Assembly: GCF_023898315.1 (NCBI RefSeq)
Contig: NC_064622.1
Span: 167,606,178 to 167,670,177, forward strand
DNA: 64,000 nt
From: Schistocerca nitens
Lineage: Eukaryota; Arthropoda; Insecta; Orthoptera; Acrididae
Direction of reading: 5' to 3'
A model generated the notes under the pieces. That model made no database searches, was not told where the DNA came from, and saw only the letters and a program-made list of their open reading frames with translations. Positions 1-10,950 of the stretch are shown one piece after another. The stretch's first letter is position 1. Every line of letters starts with the position of its first letter. A program made the position numbers and the translations under genes.

Positions 1-924
1 AGTGTGTTATTCCACTAAGTACACATATAAGGTAGCAGATTGAATGAATGCCAATTTCGCACCTTGAAAGATTTTATAAGTCATAATAAGTAGATGAGTA
101 TGTCACCTGACATATTTTGGCGATAATGAGCAGATTTGCCTACTAAAATGTACAGTATTTAATGCAAATGGATGACACTCGATTCGACAGTATTAACACA
201 CTGAACCCAAATCCTGCATGTCAATGAGCAAAAAGTGAAAAAAGCTGCTGGAGGAAATGTTTTAGTTGGGGGGCAGATGCGAGTTGCGCCGTCATGACCT
301 GAGTACAATGGAACGTTTTTAAAAAGGGGTTGGTGACCCGTGGTGAAAGGGACAGTGAACACGCCGGGGGATACATCGAGGAGAACAGGTAGCAAGCCAG
401 CGCTGCTTGCTACAGAGAAATTCTTTAGAAAACTGCATTGGGGAATTTCCAGATGGATACAAACAGACCAGTGATGCAGTTGATCTCGTGAAATGCCCGT
501 GGTGCGCTTGTGATGTATGCGTGTAACTTTGAGGCATCAGGAGCGGGCACAAAATGTCCGAGAGACTGTAATAAACTCGGAAGGAGTAGAAAGGGGCGAA
601 ATTTCGACACAGTTTGAAGGTAGGCCCTTTGCGATTGGCAGAGGTAGTTTCCACTAGATGAAAGGAACGCTCCCATTGGTCTGAAAAAAATCTTGAAACA
701 CGAAAGCACACAGGTGGTGGACAGTTTTCTACGAAAGACACAAGACGGAAAACTTTCGGGACTCTCCCCTGAACCAGCGTCAAGTGTAGAACAGGGTGCA
801 TCACGCTCAGTACTACGCCAAAAGAGGAATTTTTTGTGAACACTGCATTCACTTCGGCTGACCTTCAGCTAGAAATTAGTTGAAGAGTCGTTGTCGAGAA
901 ACGAAACAGCCACGTAGTTAATCG
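1..924. other. Unassigned DNA with one 177-codon open frame
   Basis: No repeat, transposase or reverse-transcriptase signature is recognised here. The only notable item is an uninterrupted minus-strand frame at 319-852 (177 codons). It is rich in Ser, Phe, Pro and His, shows no motif I know, and a second open frame overlaps it on the same strand. It may be chance, or a decayed element of unknown type. I do not call it a gene. Confidence 0.3.
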
Positions 925-1494
925 TGAAACGTCCCCTTAGACAAATTATACATGACTGTGCTTAAACTGACACACAATATTTTTTTAGCGCAACGCAATC
1001 TGACTTTCAGAAATCCCTACAAAAGAATGGCCCTGACTAACATTAACCTATACCTTTCACAAATCACTTGCCTCACAAAAATCTTCGTTACTCAAGCTAC
1101 TGCAATACAGCGAGCGCCACTACTGCCAGCTAAATAAAAGATTCAAACTACTGAAGGCACTAACTACTGATAGGCATAGTTAGCAAATTAAAGATTTTAA
1201 CAGAGAACAAACAATGTATTTACCTTAATAGTCATAATATATATAGCAGTTCATGACATCCAGTCTTACAAATTTCATAACTCCGCCATCTCTCTCCCCA
1301 CATCCACCACTGCTGGCGGCTCACCTCCAACTGCGCAACGCTACGCGCTGTTCACATCCATCTGCCCAACACTACAATGGCCAACAACAATGCAAACCAG
1401 CCACAGACTGCACACAGCACAGCCAGTGATTTTCATACGGAGCGCTACGTGTCGGCGGCGTTACCAATATAAAAACCTAAACAGCCTACTTACA
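925..1494. repeat. Solo LTR, 570 bp
   Basis: The sequence begins TGAAACGTCCCC and ends CCTACTTACA, so it has the TG...CA ends of an LTR. It is flanked on both sides by the 4-bp direct repeat atcg (921-924 and 1495-1498), as expected for LTR-retrotransposon integration followed by LTR-LTR recombination. A second copy with its own 4-bp duplication lies at 29767-30960. No internal region is adjacent. Orientation is not assigned because no coding part remains. Confidence 0.82.
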
Positions 1495-1498
1495 ATCG

Positions 1499-2604
1499 TT
1501 CCTGCGAGAACTGAGAGGGCATTGTAGTATACATGCTGCTCCATCTGTGCATTTATATATCGCCATATTTCCAGACTAGGGATGACTATATGTTTTCTCG
1601 CCTAACGAGAAACATAGGACAGTTTTTGCTGATACAATCAGTAAAGATTTTGATTAGCTTTTTTATAGGATTTTCAGAGGGCGAGAGCAGCCCTGCAGCC
1701 GACAGTTCATCACAGCTAAAGTAAATGCCGCTAGCAGTGGTGTAAACTTGTTGGTTCACTAGCTTGCGTTCACTGTGAACTCGAGGAACCTTGAGTAATG
1801 TTTTGCTCATCTTGTCACAAAAACTAACCATCGTCCGTAGACTTGACTGTCATCCTAAATGTACCGAACTTAGAGCCGAAATCGAATGATTTGTCGTAAT
1901 ATTGACCAACTTCAATTTGTAGAAAACCTTCTATTTAAATTTGATTTTGTTGTGTTCAGTGTAATTTCGGCTAAACAGGAAGTAAGACGTTATCTTGACA
2001 ACTGTCCTAAGATTGTCATGTCACAACCTATGTAAATTCGGGTACTTCTTTAACAATAATGCTGAAATCAAACAAATTGTGTACAGCTAAACACCAATGT
2101 GCTCTGTCCTAGAATAAGGATCCACTCCTAACCCCAGTCACTGATTCTAGAGATGCTAATGCACTCACAGGGTGTTTCTGCTGATGTCTGACAAACGTGA
2201 AAAGGAGTGGAGTGTCAGACATATTTTTTCGATGAAAGAATGTAATTTTTGAAGGTCATCGATAGTATACCGATCGAGAAATCCTGTGGGTTTTGTAACA
2301 ACGTAAGTGAAGACATTACACGTTTACTTATGTAGCAAGCATGTACTTTTTCATAAGCTATTGACCTTACTTTTCCTCCGTTCCTCATTTAATAAAATTA
2401 ATAAACCAGTGTTTCAGAACACTGTCACAACTGCATCTGTAAAGCAAGTCAGTGAGGTGACATTGTGTATACGCCACTGTGTTTCCACAAAAGAAGCAAA
2501 TTTTAATATGGCAACTAGAGAAATGTACGATTTACTCACAATTCCGCCATTCATGAAGCTTCTCTGTAAGTCACAAGTAGTTAACAAGCGAGGTAAAACA
2601 AATA
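1499..2604. other. Unassigned intergenic DNA
   Basis: AT-rich sequence with only short open frames, none with a recognisable motif. No inverted repeat or SINE was seen. Confidence 0.4.
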
Positions 2605-2797
2605 GCCGGGCGGGGTGGCCGAGCGGTTCTAGGCGCTACAGTCTGGAACCGCGCGACCGCTACGGTCGCAGGTTCGAATCCTGCCTCGGGCATGGATTTG
2701 TGTGATGTCCTTAGGTCAGTTAGGTTTAAGTAGTTCTAAGTTCTAGGGGACTGATGACCTCAGAAGTTAAGTCCCATAGTGCTCAGAGCCATTTTTT
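2605..2797 (+). mobile_element. tRNA-headed SINE (class II tRNA-like head), full length
   Basis: The head has pol III promoter boxes of a class II (long variable arm, Leu/Ser-like) tRNA: A box GTGGCCGAGCGGTT and B box GGTTCGAATCC. The head ends in TCGGGCA. The tail carries the family's GTCCTTAGGT, TTCTAAGTTCTAGGGGACTG and CCCATAGTGCTCAGAGCC blocks. It ends in a short T run. The target-site duplication is not clear here. SINEs have no protein; they are transcribed by RNA polymerase III and copied by LINE enzymes in trans. Confidence 0.9.
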
Positions 2798-2799
2798 GA

Positions 2800-3639
2800 A
2801 AATAAATCGCTGATTTTGTTGCATTGTCAGCGGATTTCTTTTTAGATACCAAGCAGAGGTGACAGTAGATCTTTTTGAATGGTCATTGCCTGTTCACTTA
2901 GAGCATCATTTATCTCTATTTTATCATCCTTTTACGTGTTTCGAGTGTAAACAAAGCAGTTCGGAGAGGAGAAGGCTGGATCAAACAAAACGCGTCTATA
3001 CGATTTTACAAAATCCACGTATAAATGCTCAACGTCGAAAGATTGATTTCTCCTCGTAAACGCCTGGCAAATTACTTACTCTCAAAAGCATCCTGTCTAG
3101 TGCCTCGGGTGTAGCATACGAAACAGATTTTCCTTTATGATGCCCAACTATGACAATATGTCTAAGAGCAACCTGCTGTACACTGGGATCCTCCAAACGA
3201 CTTAACTGGACATTAATTCCTAAATTACTATACATTTGGTCTGTGTGCAATTGAAAATCATTTGTAGTAGGGCTTGAAACGCTAGAAATATTTTTTGTTT
3301 TTGACAGAAGGACCCATTTTCACTGCACTTCACTGTTTCGTGGTTCTCGTACACATCAGCACTATCATGGTCACCACACGGAAATAGGGGAGGCTCTGCA
3401 GATGATATCGCTACTTCAGATGCAGTGTCGATGTTATCATGGCCATCACCATCTTATCAGACCATTTGGCAGGAGTTCCATGTAGATGCGGCGTAGGTTT
3501 GGACTGACGATAAGTCGGAAAGCCTCCCTTTGCAGGCACTGCTGCAGCAGGAACATCTCTTCTGTCAGCAGCCTCCGCAGCTTGGGCTGATGCAGGTTTT
3601 CCCACAAGGTCTCTCTTTGAACAAAGTTAGCGGACTTCA
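2800..3639. other. Unassigned DNA, possibly downstream part of the LINE at 3640-4570
   Basis: Short minus-strand open frames occur (for example 3029-3250) but carry no motif I can name. The region lies downstream, in LINE orientation, of the ORF1 remnant at 3640-4570, so it may be its decayed continuation. That is inference from position only. Confidence 0.25.
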
Positions 3640-4570
3640 TCTGGTATTATTTCGCAAGTGATGAGAAAGTGACTTATTGTCTAGAGTACAGGTCATGAGT
3701 TATACTGTCTGTGTTAAAGCTCCCTGAATGTTCAGCTTCACTTGCACAAAATTTCTGTAGCTAAAGTTCATTTATCATGCAACACGACTTTGTCTGCGTT
3801 ATGACCATCTAAGAGATTGTCTTCTAAGTTCTTTTGCAACTGCTGTCTCTAATTTCTTCTGCAGTATCGTGTGATCTACGAAATTCAGGAAGTCAAGACG
3901 CTGCTGCTTTTCGCTAAACTCTGCAGTAATTGGTGCTGTAATGTGGTCAAAATGTGACACTTCTCCCCTGGCAGTATAATCCCAATTTACTCAGGCCAGC
4001 CTGTGGCACGACGCCAATTCCTAGCTACTGTCGATAGCGACTCGTGCTTCTATTTCCTGTGCAAAATATCTTCTGTTTCTTGATTTACGTACATTTGATA
4101 TGGAGTTTTCCGCTCTACGTTTGCCTGTATTTTAGGTGGATCCATATTGTTCTTGCTATTTCACGTTTTATAAGTACTGCATAGGTTGCTCAGTCTTTCC
4201 CACGTGAGTCACATTTTCTATTCCTGTTGCTACAAAAGATGCATAGTGGTCTCTAATTGATTTTTGAACACGCACTTTTCTGGTGGCCCTCTGCTCCACA
4301 GAGTGAGTACACTCATTTCTTACACTTACAGATCTCAGTGTGACCTAAGTCGCAGTATTTATAACATTTTGGTACGTCCACATAATTATTTATTCCTAAA
4401 GCACGGAAATCGACATGTACCTTTTCTTTTCGCGGCAGAAGCTTACGAACACGAGGAGTGACTTCCATTACGTAATCGACACAGGTTTTCTCTCTTGGTC
4501 CGGTTCGGAATCTCAGTCGTACCTGATTTCTTCTTTTGCATGTGCTCAGACACGTTAAGCTCATAAATAT
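3640..4570 (-). pseudogene. LINE ORF1 (gag-like) remnant, downstream half
   Basis: The minus-strand frame 4313-4564 encodes a basic protein with RLRFRTGP, a VHVDF segment and a knuckle-like CYKYCDLGHTEIC (C-x3-C-x3-H-x3-C, an altered CCHC). This is the layout of ORF1 nucleic-acid-binding proteins of insect LINEs. It is the downstream half of a protein whose upstream half lies at 13397-13690. The two were separated by the LTR element between them, whose 4-bp duplication atat sits exactly at the junction (4567-4570 and 13397-13400). A frameshift lies shortly after the junction and stops accumulate below 4313. Clade not assigned. Confidence 0.6.
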
Positions 4571-5330
4571 TGCATGGGGGCTTAATTATATAGATATGAA
4601 ATGCAAATACTTTTAATTTTTAGTAGTTGTCTGTCCGATTACGAAGTCTCGTAAACGGTTGGCCCTGACTAGTTTTAGTACGCAATCTGACTGCATAGAA
4701 TAACAACAAAGAATGAAGGAAAATTTCCGTTAACACAATTAATTAATTAAGTCCCCAGCAACTATAAAACCTACGAAACCAAAACACAAGTGTAATTGTT
4801 CTGTGTGTGGAAGTGTAATTCAACGTACACATCTGGCACGGTTCTTCTTCAATAAGACAAGAAATTTTAAATACCATTTATACTGAAGTAATTAAAAAAA
4901 ATTGAAATACTATAATTGCGCAAGAAAACCAGAATTACACTCTAATACAAGAACACAAGCCAGATGCTTTGTTGACTGAACCTGTAATGACGCATTATTT
5001 AAGACAGTGAAATAATAAAAAGAAAAGGGAATTTTTTTTACCTTCATATATATTGACAAAAAGCACTCTGATCATTACAATATCTCCATTAGAACAACAT
5101 CTGCTGTCTCTCCCATCAAACAACTGCATAAAACATGGAACAAGCACTCCCTACTACAACATCTCCACACCGACTCGCTACTACTACTTCTCAACAAGCA
5201 CTCTCCACTACGACTTCTCGATAAGAACTGCCAGTGGAGGCACTTCTCGATAAGAACTGCCAGTGGAGGCGGCAGAACAATACTCTCTGGCGCGATCTCT
5301 GGCGCTGTGGCTCAGTGTAGCCACCTTTCA
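4571..5330 (-). repeat. 3' LTR of the Gypsy-like element (760 bp)
   Basis: Nearly identical to 12668-13396. It begins TGCATGGGGGCTT and ends CCACCTTTCA on the plus strand. It carries a 29-bp tandem duplication (5213-5241 and 5242-5270) that is single-copy in the other LTR, which accounts for most of the length difference. Confidence 0.92.
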
Positions 5331-5348
5331 TATGCCCCTCCTCCACAG
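5331..5348 (-). promoter_or_regulatory. Polypurine tract next to the 3' LTR
   Basis: Read on the minus strand this is CTGTGGAGGAGGGGCATA, directly abutting the 3' LTR. A purine-rich stretch in this place normally primes plus-strand DNA synthesis in LTR retrotransposons. Confidence 0.7.
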
Positions 5349-5732
5349 GCTAGAATTTGATGGTATTTTTGCCAGCATTGGTGGTGAAAATACCACCAAA
5401 TTCGTCAAAAAAAATACAGACAAAAATAAAAGGTAATATTAATAAGTAAATATCACGTAATTAGATAAATTTTGGCTTTGCACTGACCTTTCAATAACCT
5501 AATATATAAAATACAGTAAGGAATACAAATTCTTCCATACATGTGACTTTACATAATAGTTTAAACAAGTGTTATGTGGTTAAACAATTCAATCAATAGC
5601 GTCGGCAATGACGAATATGTGCAGGTAAGAGTCTCATAACATTTCACAAACAGTAACACACAAAAAATCAGTTTATACAAATATTCACATAAAGTCTTGT
5701 CAATATATCAATAAACAAGTAGTTGACAGTTC

Positions 5733-6360
5733 CAGCAGTAGCACCCAGCAATGGTCAACAGGTGCAAATAGCAGTCTCATAATATTTCATCAGCAGTAAT
5801 TAAACAGCTCCAACAGTGTCACCCAGCAATGTTGAACAGGTGCAGACACCAACAAGTGACATCATTTCAATAGAAGCAGTTCCATCAGTGGCACCCAGTA
5901 ATGTTGAACAGGTGCAGACAGCAACAAGTGACCTCATTTCAGTAGAAGCAGTTCCATCAGTGGCACCCAGTAATGTTGAACAGGTGCAGACACCAAAAAG
6001 TGACATCATTTCAGTAGAAGCAGTTCCATTAGTGGCACCCAGCAATGTTGAACAGGTGCAGACAGCAACAAGTGACATCATTCAGCAGAAGCAGTTCCAT
6101 TAGTGGCACCCAGGAATGTTGAACTGGTGCAGACACCAACAAGTGACATTATCTCAGTAGAAGCAGTTCCATCAGTGGCACCCAGCAATGTTGAGCAGGT
6201 GCAGACACCAACAAGTGACATCATTTCAGCAGAAGCAGTCCATCAGTGGCACCCAGTAATGTTGAACAGGTGCAGACACCAACAAGTGACATCATTTCAA
6301 TAGAAGCAGTTTCATCGGTGGCACCCAGTAATGTTAAGCAGGTGCAGACAGCAGTCCATA
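5733..6360. repeat. 72-bp minisatellite, about eight copies
   Basis: Tandem units with a 72-bp period (two are 71 bp) share the core GGCACCCAGTAATGTTGAAC and the block CAACAAGTGACATCATTTCA. Because 72 is a multiple of three, runs of units stay open on both strands. Plus-strand translation gives a repeat around VAPSNVEQVQTPTSDI; the minus strand gives a Cys/Thr-rich repeat. It lies between integrase and the 3' LTR, so it is part of the retrotransposon, probably its non-coding 3' region. Degenerate units trail off toward 6550. Confidence 0.88.
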
Positions 6361-9104
6361 ATATTCACTATCACTAATCACACCGTTCATCAGAGTTTAT
6401 CAGCAGAAATTAAACATGTCCAAGTGGCACCAATCATGTAGAAAAAGTGCAAGTAACAGTCCATAATATTCACTATCACTAATCACACAGTTCATCAGCA
6501 GAAATTAAACATTTCTAAGTGTCACACATCAATGTTGAACAGGTGCAGGTATGAACAACAGTTTGAATACCCACACAATTGCTTTTACAAAATTATTCTC
6601 AATGCTCTTACACTAAACATACAAATTATAATAAACACACAAATGATATCAGATAATTGTCATATTAAATATTACAAATACACAAATATCAGTAAACCTA
6701 TAATATTTATGGGTGTCAGTGCAAGCCACAACAAACAAGTAAAATAATATTTAGGAGATAGGTCGGTACCAATTATCTGGGATTAGGAAGGGAAAACACA
6801 CAAAACACACTCACTCATCTTTCGTCCACATTAGTGCTACTGTGTAATTGAATAGTGTTAACTGTGTAAATGCAATTCTGTCAAAATTTGATGTTCATCA
6901 TGTGTATCAAGTAGTAGTGGCAGCAATGTATAACAGTCAATAATAGTTAGTCAACGTCATAGTCATCATGTCAAGACCAATGTTTGCCAAGCCAGATCAA
7001 AATGTACGGTTGCTGAACAACTGTCAGTGTGCCAAGATATGCAATTACTTCCTCTCTCCAAAATAAAAGTATGTACTGCTTATTGATTTAACAAAGTGTG
7101 TGTAGACAATCTTTCTTCCACTTTAGTGTTCTAGTCTGCCATCTTCATCCTCCTTGTTCCATATAAACCAACAAAAAAAAATATGCTCCTCACTTACTTT
7201 GCCTCTTATCCATCAAAACTCCAATAATCATCACCATCACATAATCTTAATACTTCAATAATACCTCTTACGTCGATACATATAAACCTTATCATCAATA
7301 TAATTTACCTTACCTCTTGTCCACCAAAACTCCAATAATCATCAACTTCACACAATCTCAATACCTCAATAATACCTCTTCAATACGTCGATACATATAA
7401 ACCTTATTATCAATATCATTTCACTTCCATAACAACTCTTTCCTCTAGTCAGTCTCCTCGAACAAGTACAGATAAAATCCTAGTCCAAACTTCAATCCAT
7501 CATCCCATGCAATCCGAAGACACAGTGTCCACACACAACCTCTGTGTAATCCATCTGACCCAAATCTTCTACTCATTATGAATTATAAGATACATTTTGG
7601 TTACCTTGTCCATCATTAAACAAAAGAAATGCATACATGACATCTAACAGCCTTTAGTTCGAATAACTCTCAGTAAGTAAGTACGAGTACGTAGTATGAA
7701 AGATCACATAAGACTTTGAGTGAATAAATCGTAATATTTCACAGTGTGTACACCACTTCAAGAATCATGGCAAAGCAGAAACATACATGTGGTGTATTTC
7801 TTGTGTCAAGTGTCACTTCCTATTTCAATTGCTCACGCAGAATGCAGTGTAATAACTGTCAATGGTCTAACCCTAGTGTTGGTATGTCATGTCGTTAGCT
7901 TCCTTCCTATTAGCATAAATTTATACAGCTTCCATAAAACCTCCAGCTGATGTGACTTCTATGAAGTTTCTTGTACTAATGTCGTTCGTCGAATTATAGC
8001 AGTTCATTTTCTTATCTTAAAAATATAAGGCACTGAGCGTAAGCAAAACATGCGATAGCGAATAAATATACCAGTGGAGAACAGAATGTCAACAAGTGGA
8101 TGCAGCACAATCCCTACAACGAGGCTCTGCCAAGCAAACAATCTATAATTAATACCATAGTGTAACCTAAACTCTATGTTCGTACACCGCATATCAGCAT
8201 TTATATATACCAAATTAAAGAGTAGTTATGACAACAAAACAGAAATCTGTAAATATGCAATCCATACGCAAAGCAGCAAATATGTTATCTTACATAATAA
8301 ACAGGTCATTACCATCATATCAGCATAAGCAAATAAATGTTCATATGTAATCTTAATAAGTAAACATGAAGGCGCAAGCAGATAAATCACAAAGTATAAC
8401 TTACATACATAACCACAGTCAGCACAATTAATCAGGTGACAATTATAATTTAAATAAACAAGCACAGCAGGCCCATAATAAAAAAATATGACATCAGTGA
8501 AAAAGCATAGCAGCCAAGGGATGCATAATATACATAAGTAACAACCCTGTTCATTAATCAATCATTGTCAAAATCAGTAAACACAAAGTATGAATCACGT
8601 AATCGCGAGCAGCAAATTACGTCTAAAGTACGTACCTAAGTGGAAATATGTTACCTGAAAAATAAACTCAATTAATAGTTACCCTTTTTAGTTTATTACT
8701 TTCTTCTTCGAAATTACATTCTTCCTGAAATTTTCTGGATATCAAGTCGTCTTAACATCGGTCACACGCAGAATTTACCTGAAGTTCTTAAATAGTTTAT
8801 ACAACCGTATCCTGAAAAATACTGATCGTTAATAACATAATTCATCAAGTCACTATAGCTTTATACTGAATTTAATCGGAGAAATTAGACTGTGTATTTG
8901 TTTACGGCTGTCAGTGCATTCGCACTGAGCGCTCGATCAGCTGTAGGCGCGTGACGTAGGAAGTAATTGTTTGCGGTCAACGACTGCCTTGTGCGGCGCG
9001 CAGACTTGACTGTTGCTTTGAGTATGTGCCGCCGCCGGAACACGGCGCGGTATCCTTGCATTCTCCGTGTGTTTACGTACAACTGTTAGTTTCTCAAAAG
9101 TATG
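6361..9104. other. AT-rich 3' region of the Gypsy-like element
   Basis: Lies between integrase and the minisatellite. No envelope-like or other coding signature is visible; open frames are short on both strands. A tandem duplication of about 111 bp occurs at 7202-7430 (two copies starting CCTCTTATCC / CCTCTTGTCC). A short GC-richer segment sits at about 8885-9080, just downstream of the integrase stop. Confidence 0.5.
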
Positions 9105-10100
9105 TCATTCCACAAAAATTTTAACGTTAGATATATGATGTATTCCCTTAGAGCGTCGAGATTTAAGAGTTTCTACGTCGACAGTGTTATCATGAATAAT
9201 TTTGCGGATCCTATATGGACCGTTATAAAGCAGAAAAAATTTGCGACACAAGCCTTTTCCTTTGTGAGACAAACGATGAGACTTAATTAACACCTTCTGA
9301 CCAACTGAGAAAGTTTTTAAACGACCAGGACGCTTAGCTGATTTCTCTCTTCTAGCAGCCGCAGATGTAATATTTTGTAGAGCCAGGTTGACAACTTCAG
9401 AATGCCGCAGTTTCCATGAAGGCGGAAAAGGAACGATTTCAGAAATGCGATTTGTCGGTGCTTTATTTTTTAATATCAATATAAGCGGTAAAGAAGTTGA
9501 ATCATTAGGGAGTTCATTCAGAATATTTTGAAAAATATGAAGATACTGATCCCAAGTTCTGTGATTCTGATGACAACAAAGTCGACACAATTTATTGATT
9601 TCTTTCATCCATCTCTCTGATGCGTTAGATTGAGGATGAAAAAGTGAAATGAAAATTGGTTTAATCTTACGACGCGGTAGAGTACGAAGCCAAATTTTAG
9701 AGCGAATCTGTGATCCATTATCTGATATAACCTTATCAACATGACCCACTTCTTTAAGAAAATGTTTGATGAAAGCGTTAGATACTGAACGAGCTGTTGC
9801 TTTGCGTAAAGGTGTAAAACACACATATTTTGATGTCAATTCCACTGCTACCAAAATGTACGCAAAACCATTAGTAGAACGAACCACTGGACCGAACAAA
9901 TCGGCTGCAGCCATGTCCTTTAATTTCGCCGGAATGATAGGAAACAACGGTCCTCTGTGAGAAATAGTTGGCGGCTTAGCCTTTTGACATAATTTGCATT
10001 TGACAAGAACAGATCGAATACGTTTTTCCATATTACTGAAGTAGCAACTTTCTCGTAATTTATGAAAGCATTTTCTGGGATCAAAGTGTGCATAACTGAA
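9105..10100 (-). pseudogene. Integrase of the Gypsy-like element
   Basis: The 308-codon open frame (9105-10031) encodes the C-terminal part of a pol polyprotein. It integrates the cDNA into host DNA. Visible parts are the CKLCQ pair of the HHCC zinc finger (residues 12-15), with the His-rich half just upstream of the first Met in the same frame. They also include the catalytic core with Asp44 in ADLFGP, Asp104 in ISDNGSQ and Glu139 in SNASER (34 residues between the last two). A basic C-terminal domain ends in a GPYRI...HHISNVK segment. All three acidic residues are kept. The frame is open but has no pol context upstream: RNase H is absent and an in-frame stop lies at about 10120. Confidence 0.88.
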
Positions 10101-10147
10101 ATGTGTGTACCAAATCAGTTAATTGACCCACTCATCAGGAATACAAA

Positions 10148-10612
10148 CTAACCAAACAGAGTTGACGACCGATTTTCGTTTAAAAAGAACTTTCCAGATA
10201 GATCGCAAAAACGAGGTGTGGCCAAATTGTCCAATCTAACAAAGCGTCTAAGAAAATTACAGACTCCAAGGAAACTACGAACATCACGTTTTGTGGTAGG
10301 AACAGAATAATTACGAATAGCGTCTAGCTTCTCTGGATCAGGGAGAATACCTTCTGTAGAAATAATATGACCAAGAAATTTCACCTGTGAACGACCAAAT
10401 TCAGACTTTTCTAAGTTCACTGTAATGTCAACTCTTGCAAAAATACGTAATAATGAATCAAAAATTTTGTTATGCTCGCTCCAAGAATGTTTAGCAATAA
10501 GAATATCGTCAACATATGAAGTAATATTGTCACGAAGATAAACAGGTAAAATTTCGTTTAAACTACGAATCAATGCTGATGAAGATACAGTAAGTCCAAA
10601 TGGTAATTTCCG
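10148..10612 (-). pseudogene. Reverse transcriptase fragment of the Gypsy-like element
   Basis: Minus-strand reading gives KLPFGLTVSSSALIRSL, then the active-site box SYVDD (YVDD at residues 20-23 of the frame starting at 10573). VKFLGHIIS, with the LGH block typical of Ty3/Gypsy reverse transcriptases, follows, and then SFLGVCNFLRRF. This is the palm and start of the thumb only. The fingers, protease and capsid-nucleocapsid segments that should lie between gag and this point are missing (only about 340 bp separate them). RNase H is lost on the other side. The fragment reads open but cannot work alone. Confidence 0.87.
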
Positions 10613-10950
10613 AAATCACTTTTGGGTAAAATAGTCATATCCGGTTATTCTTTAACGACTCTATAGATAGATTGATAGTCGAAGAGTTGTTTTGACAGAT
10701 GCAAAGAATAGTGAAAGAGTAGGCAGCGGTGCAGAAAACTAAAAGGGAAATAGCACCACTACAGCTCGGGGCCCTATGCACGCTACGGCACATATTCACT
10801 TAGTGTAGTGAATCCCCTGAGGACTTTAATAGCTGCACATACATTTCAGTTTGTGACTTAGTGGCAAATTTGGCGGAAGTGCGTACATAAATTGATCTAA
10901 CCATGAACATGGATGTATGTCATTCTTAGAATTGCGAAAGATCTTAAATT

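Noticed and set aside
5800-6303. Plus- and minus-strand open frames of up to 95 codons
   Set aside because: They are produced by the 72-bp tandem repeat, open on both strands at once; no evidence for a protein.
5741-6360. CRISPR-like regular repeat
   Set aside because: Units are contiguous 72-bp tandem copies without unique spacers, in an insect retrotransposon.
6361-9100. Envelope gene of the LTR element
   Set aside because: The region has the right position, but no long frame, signal peptide, fusion peptide or transmembrane pattern is seen.
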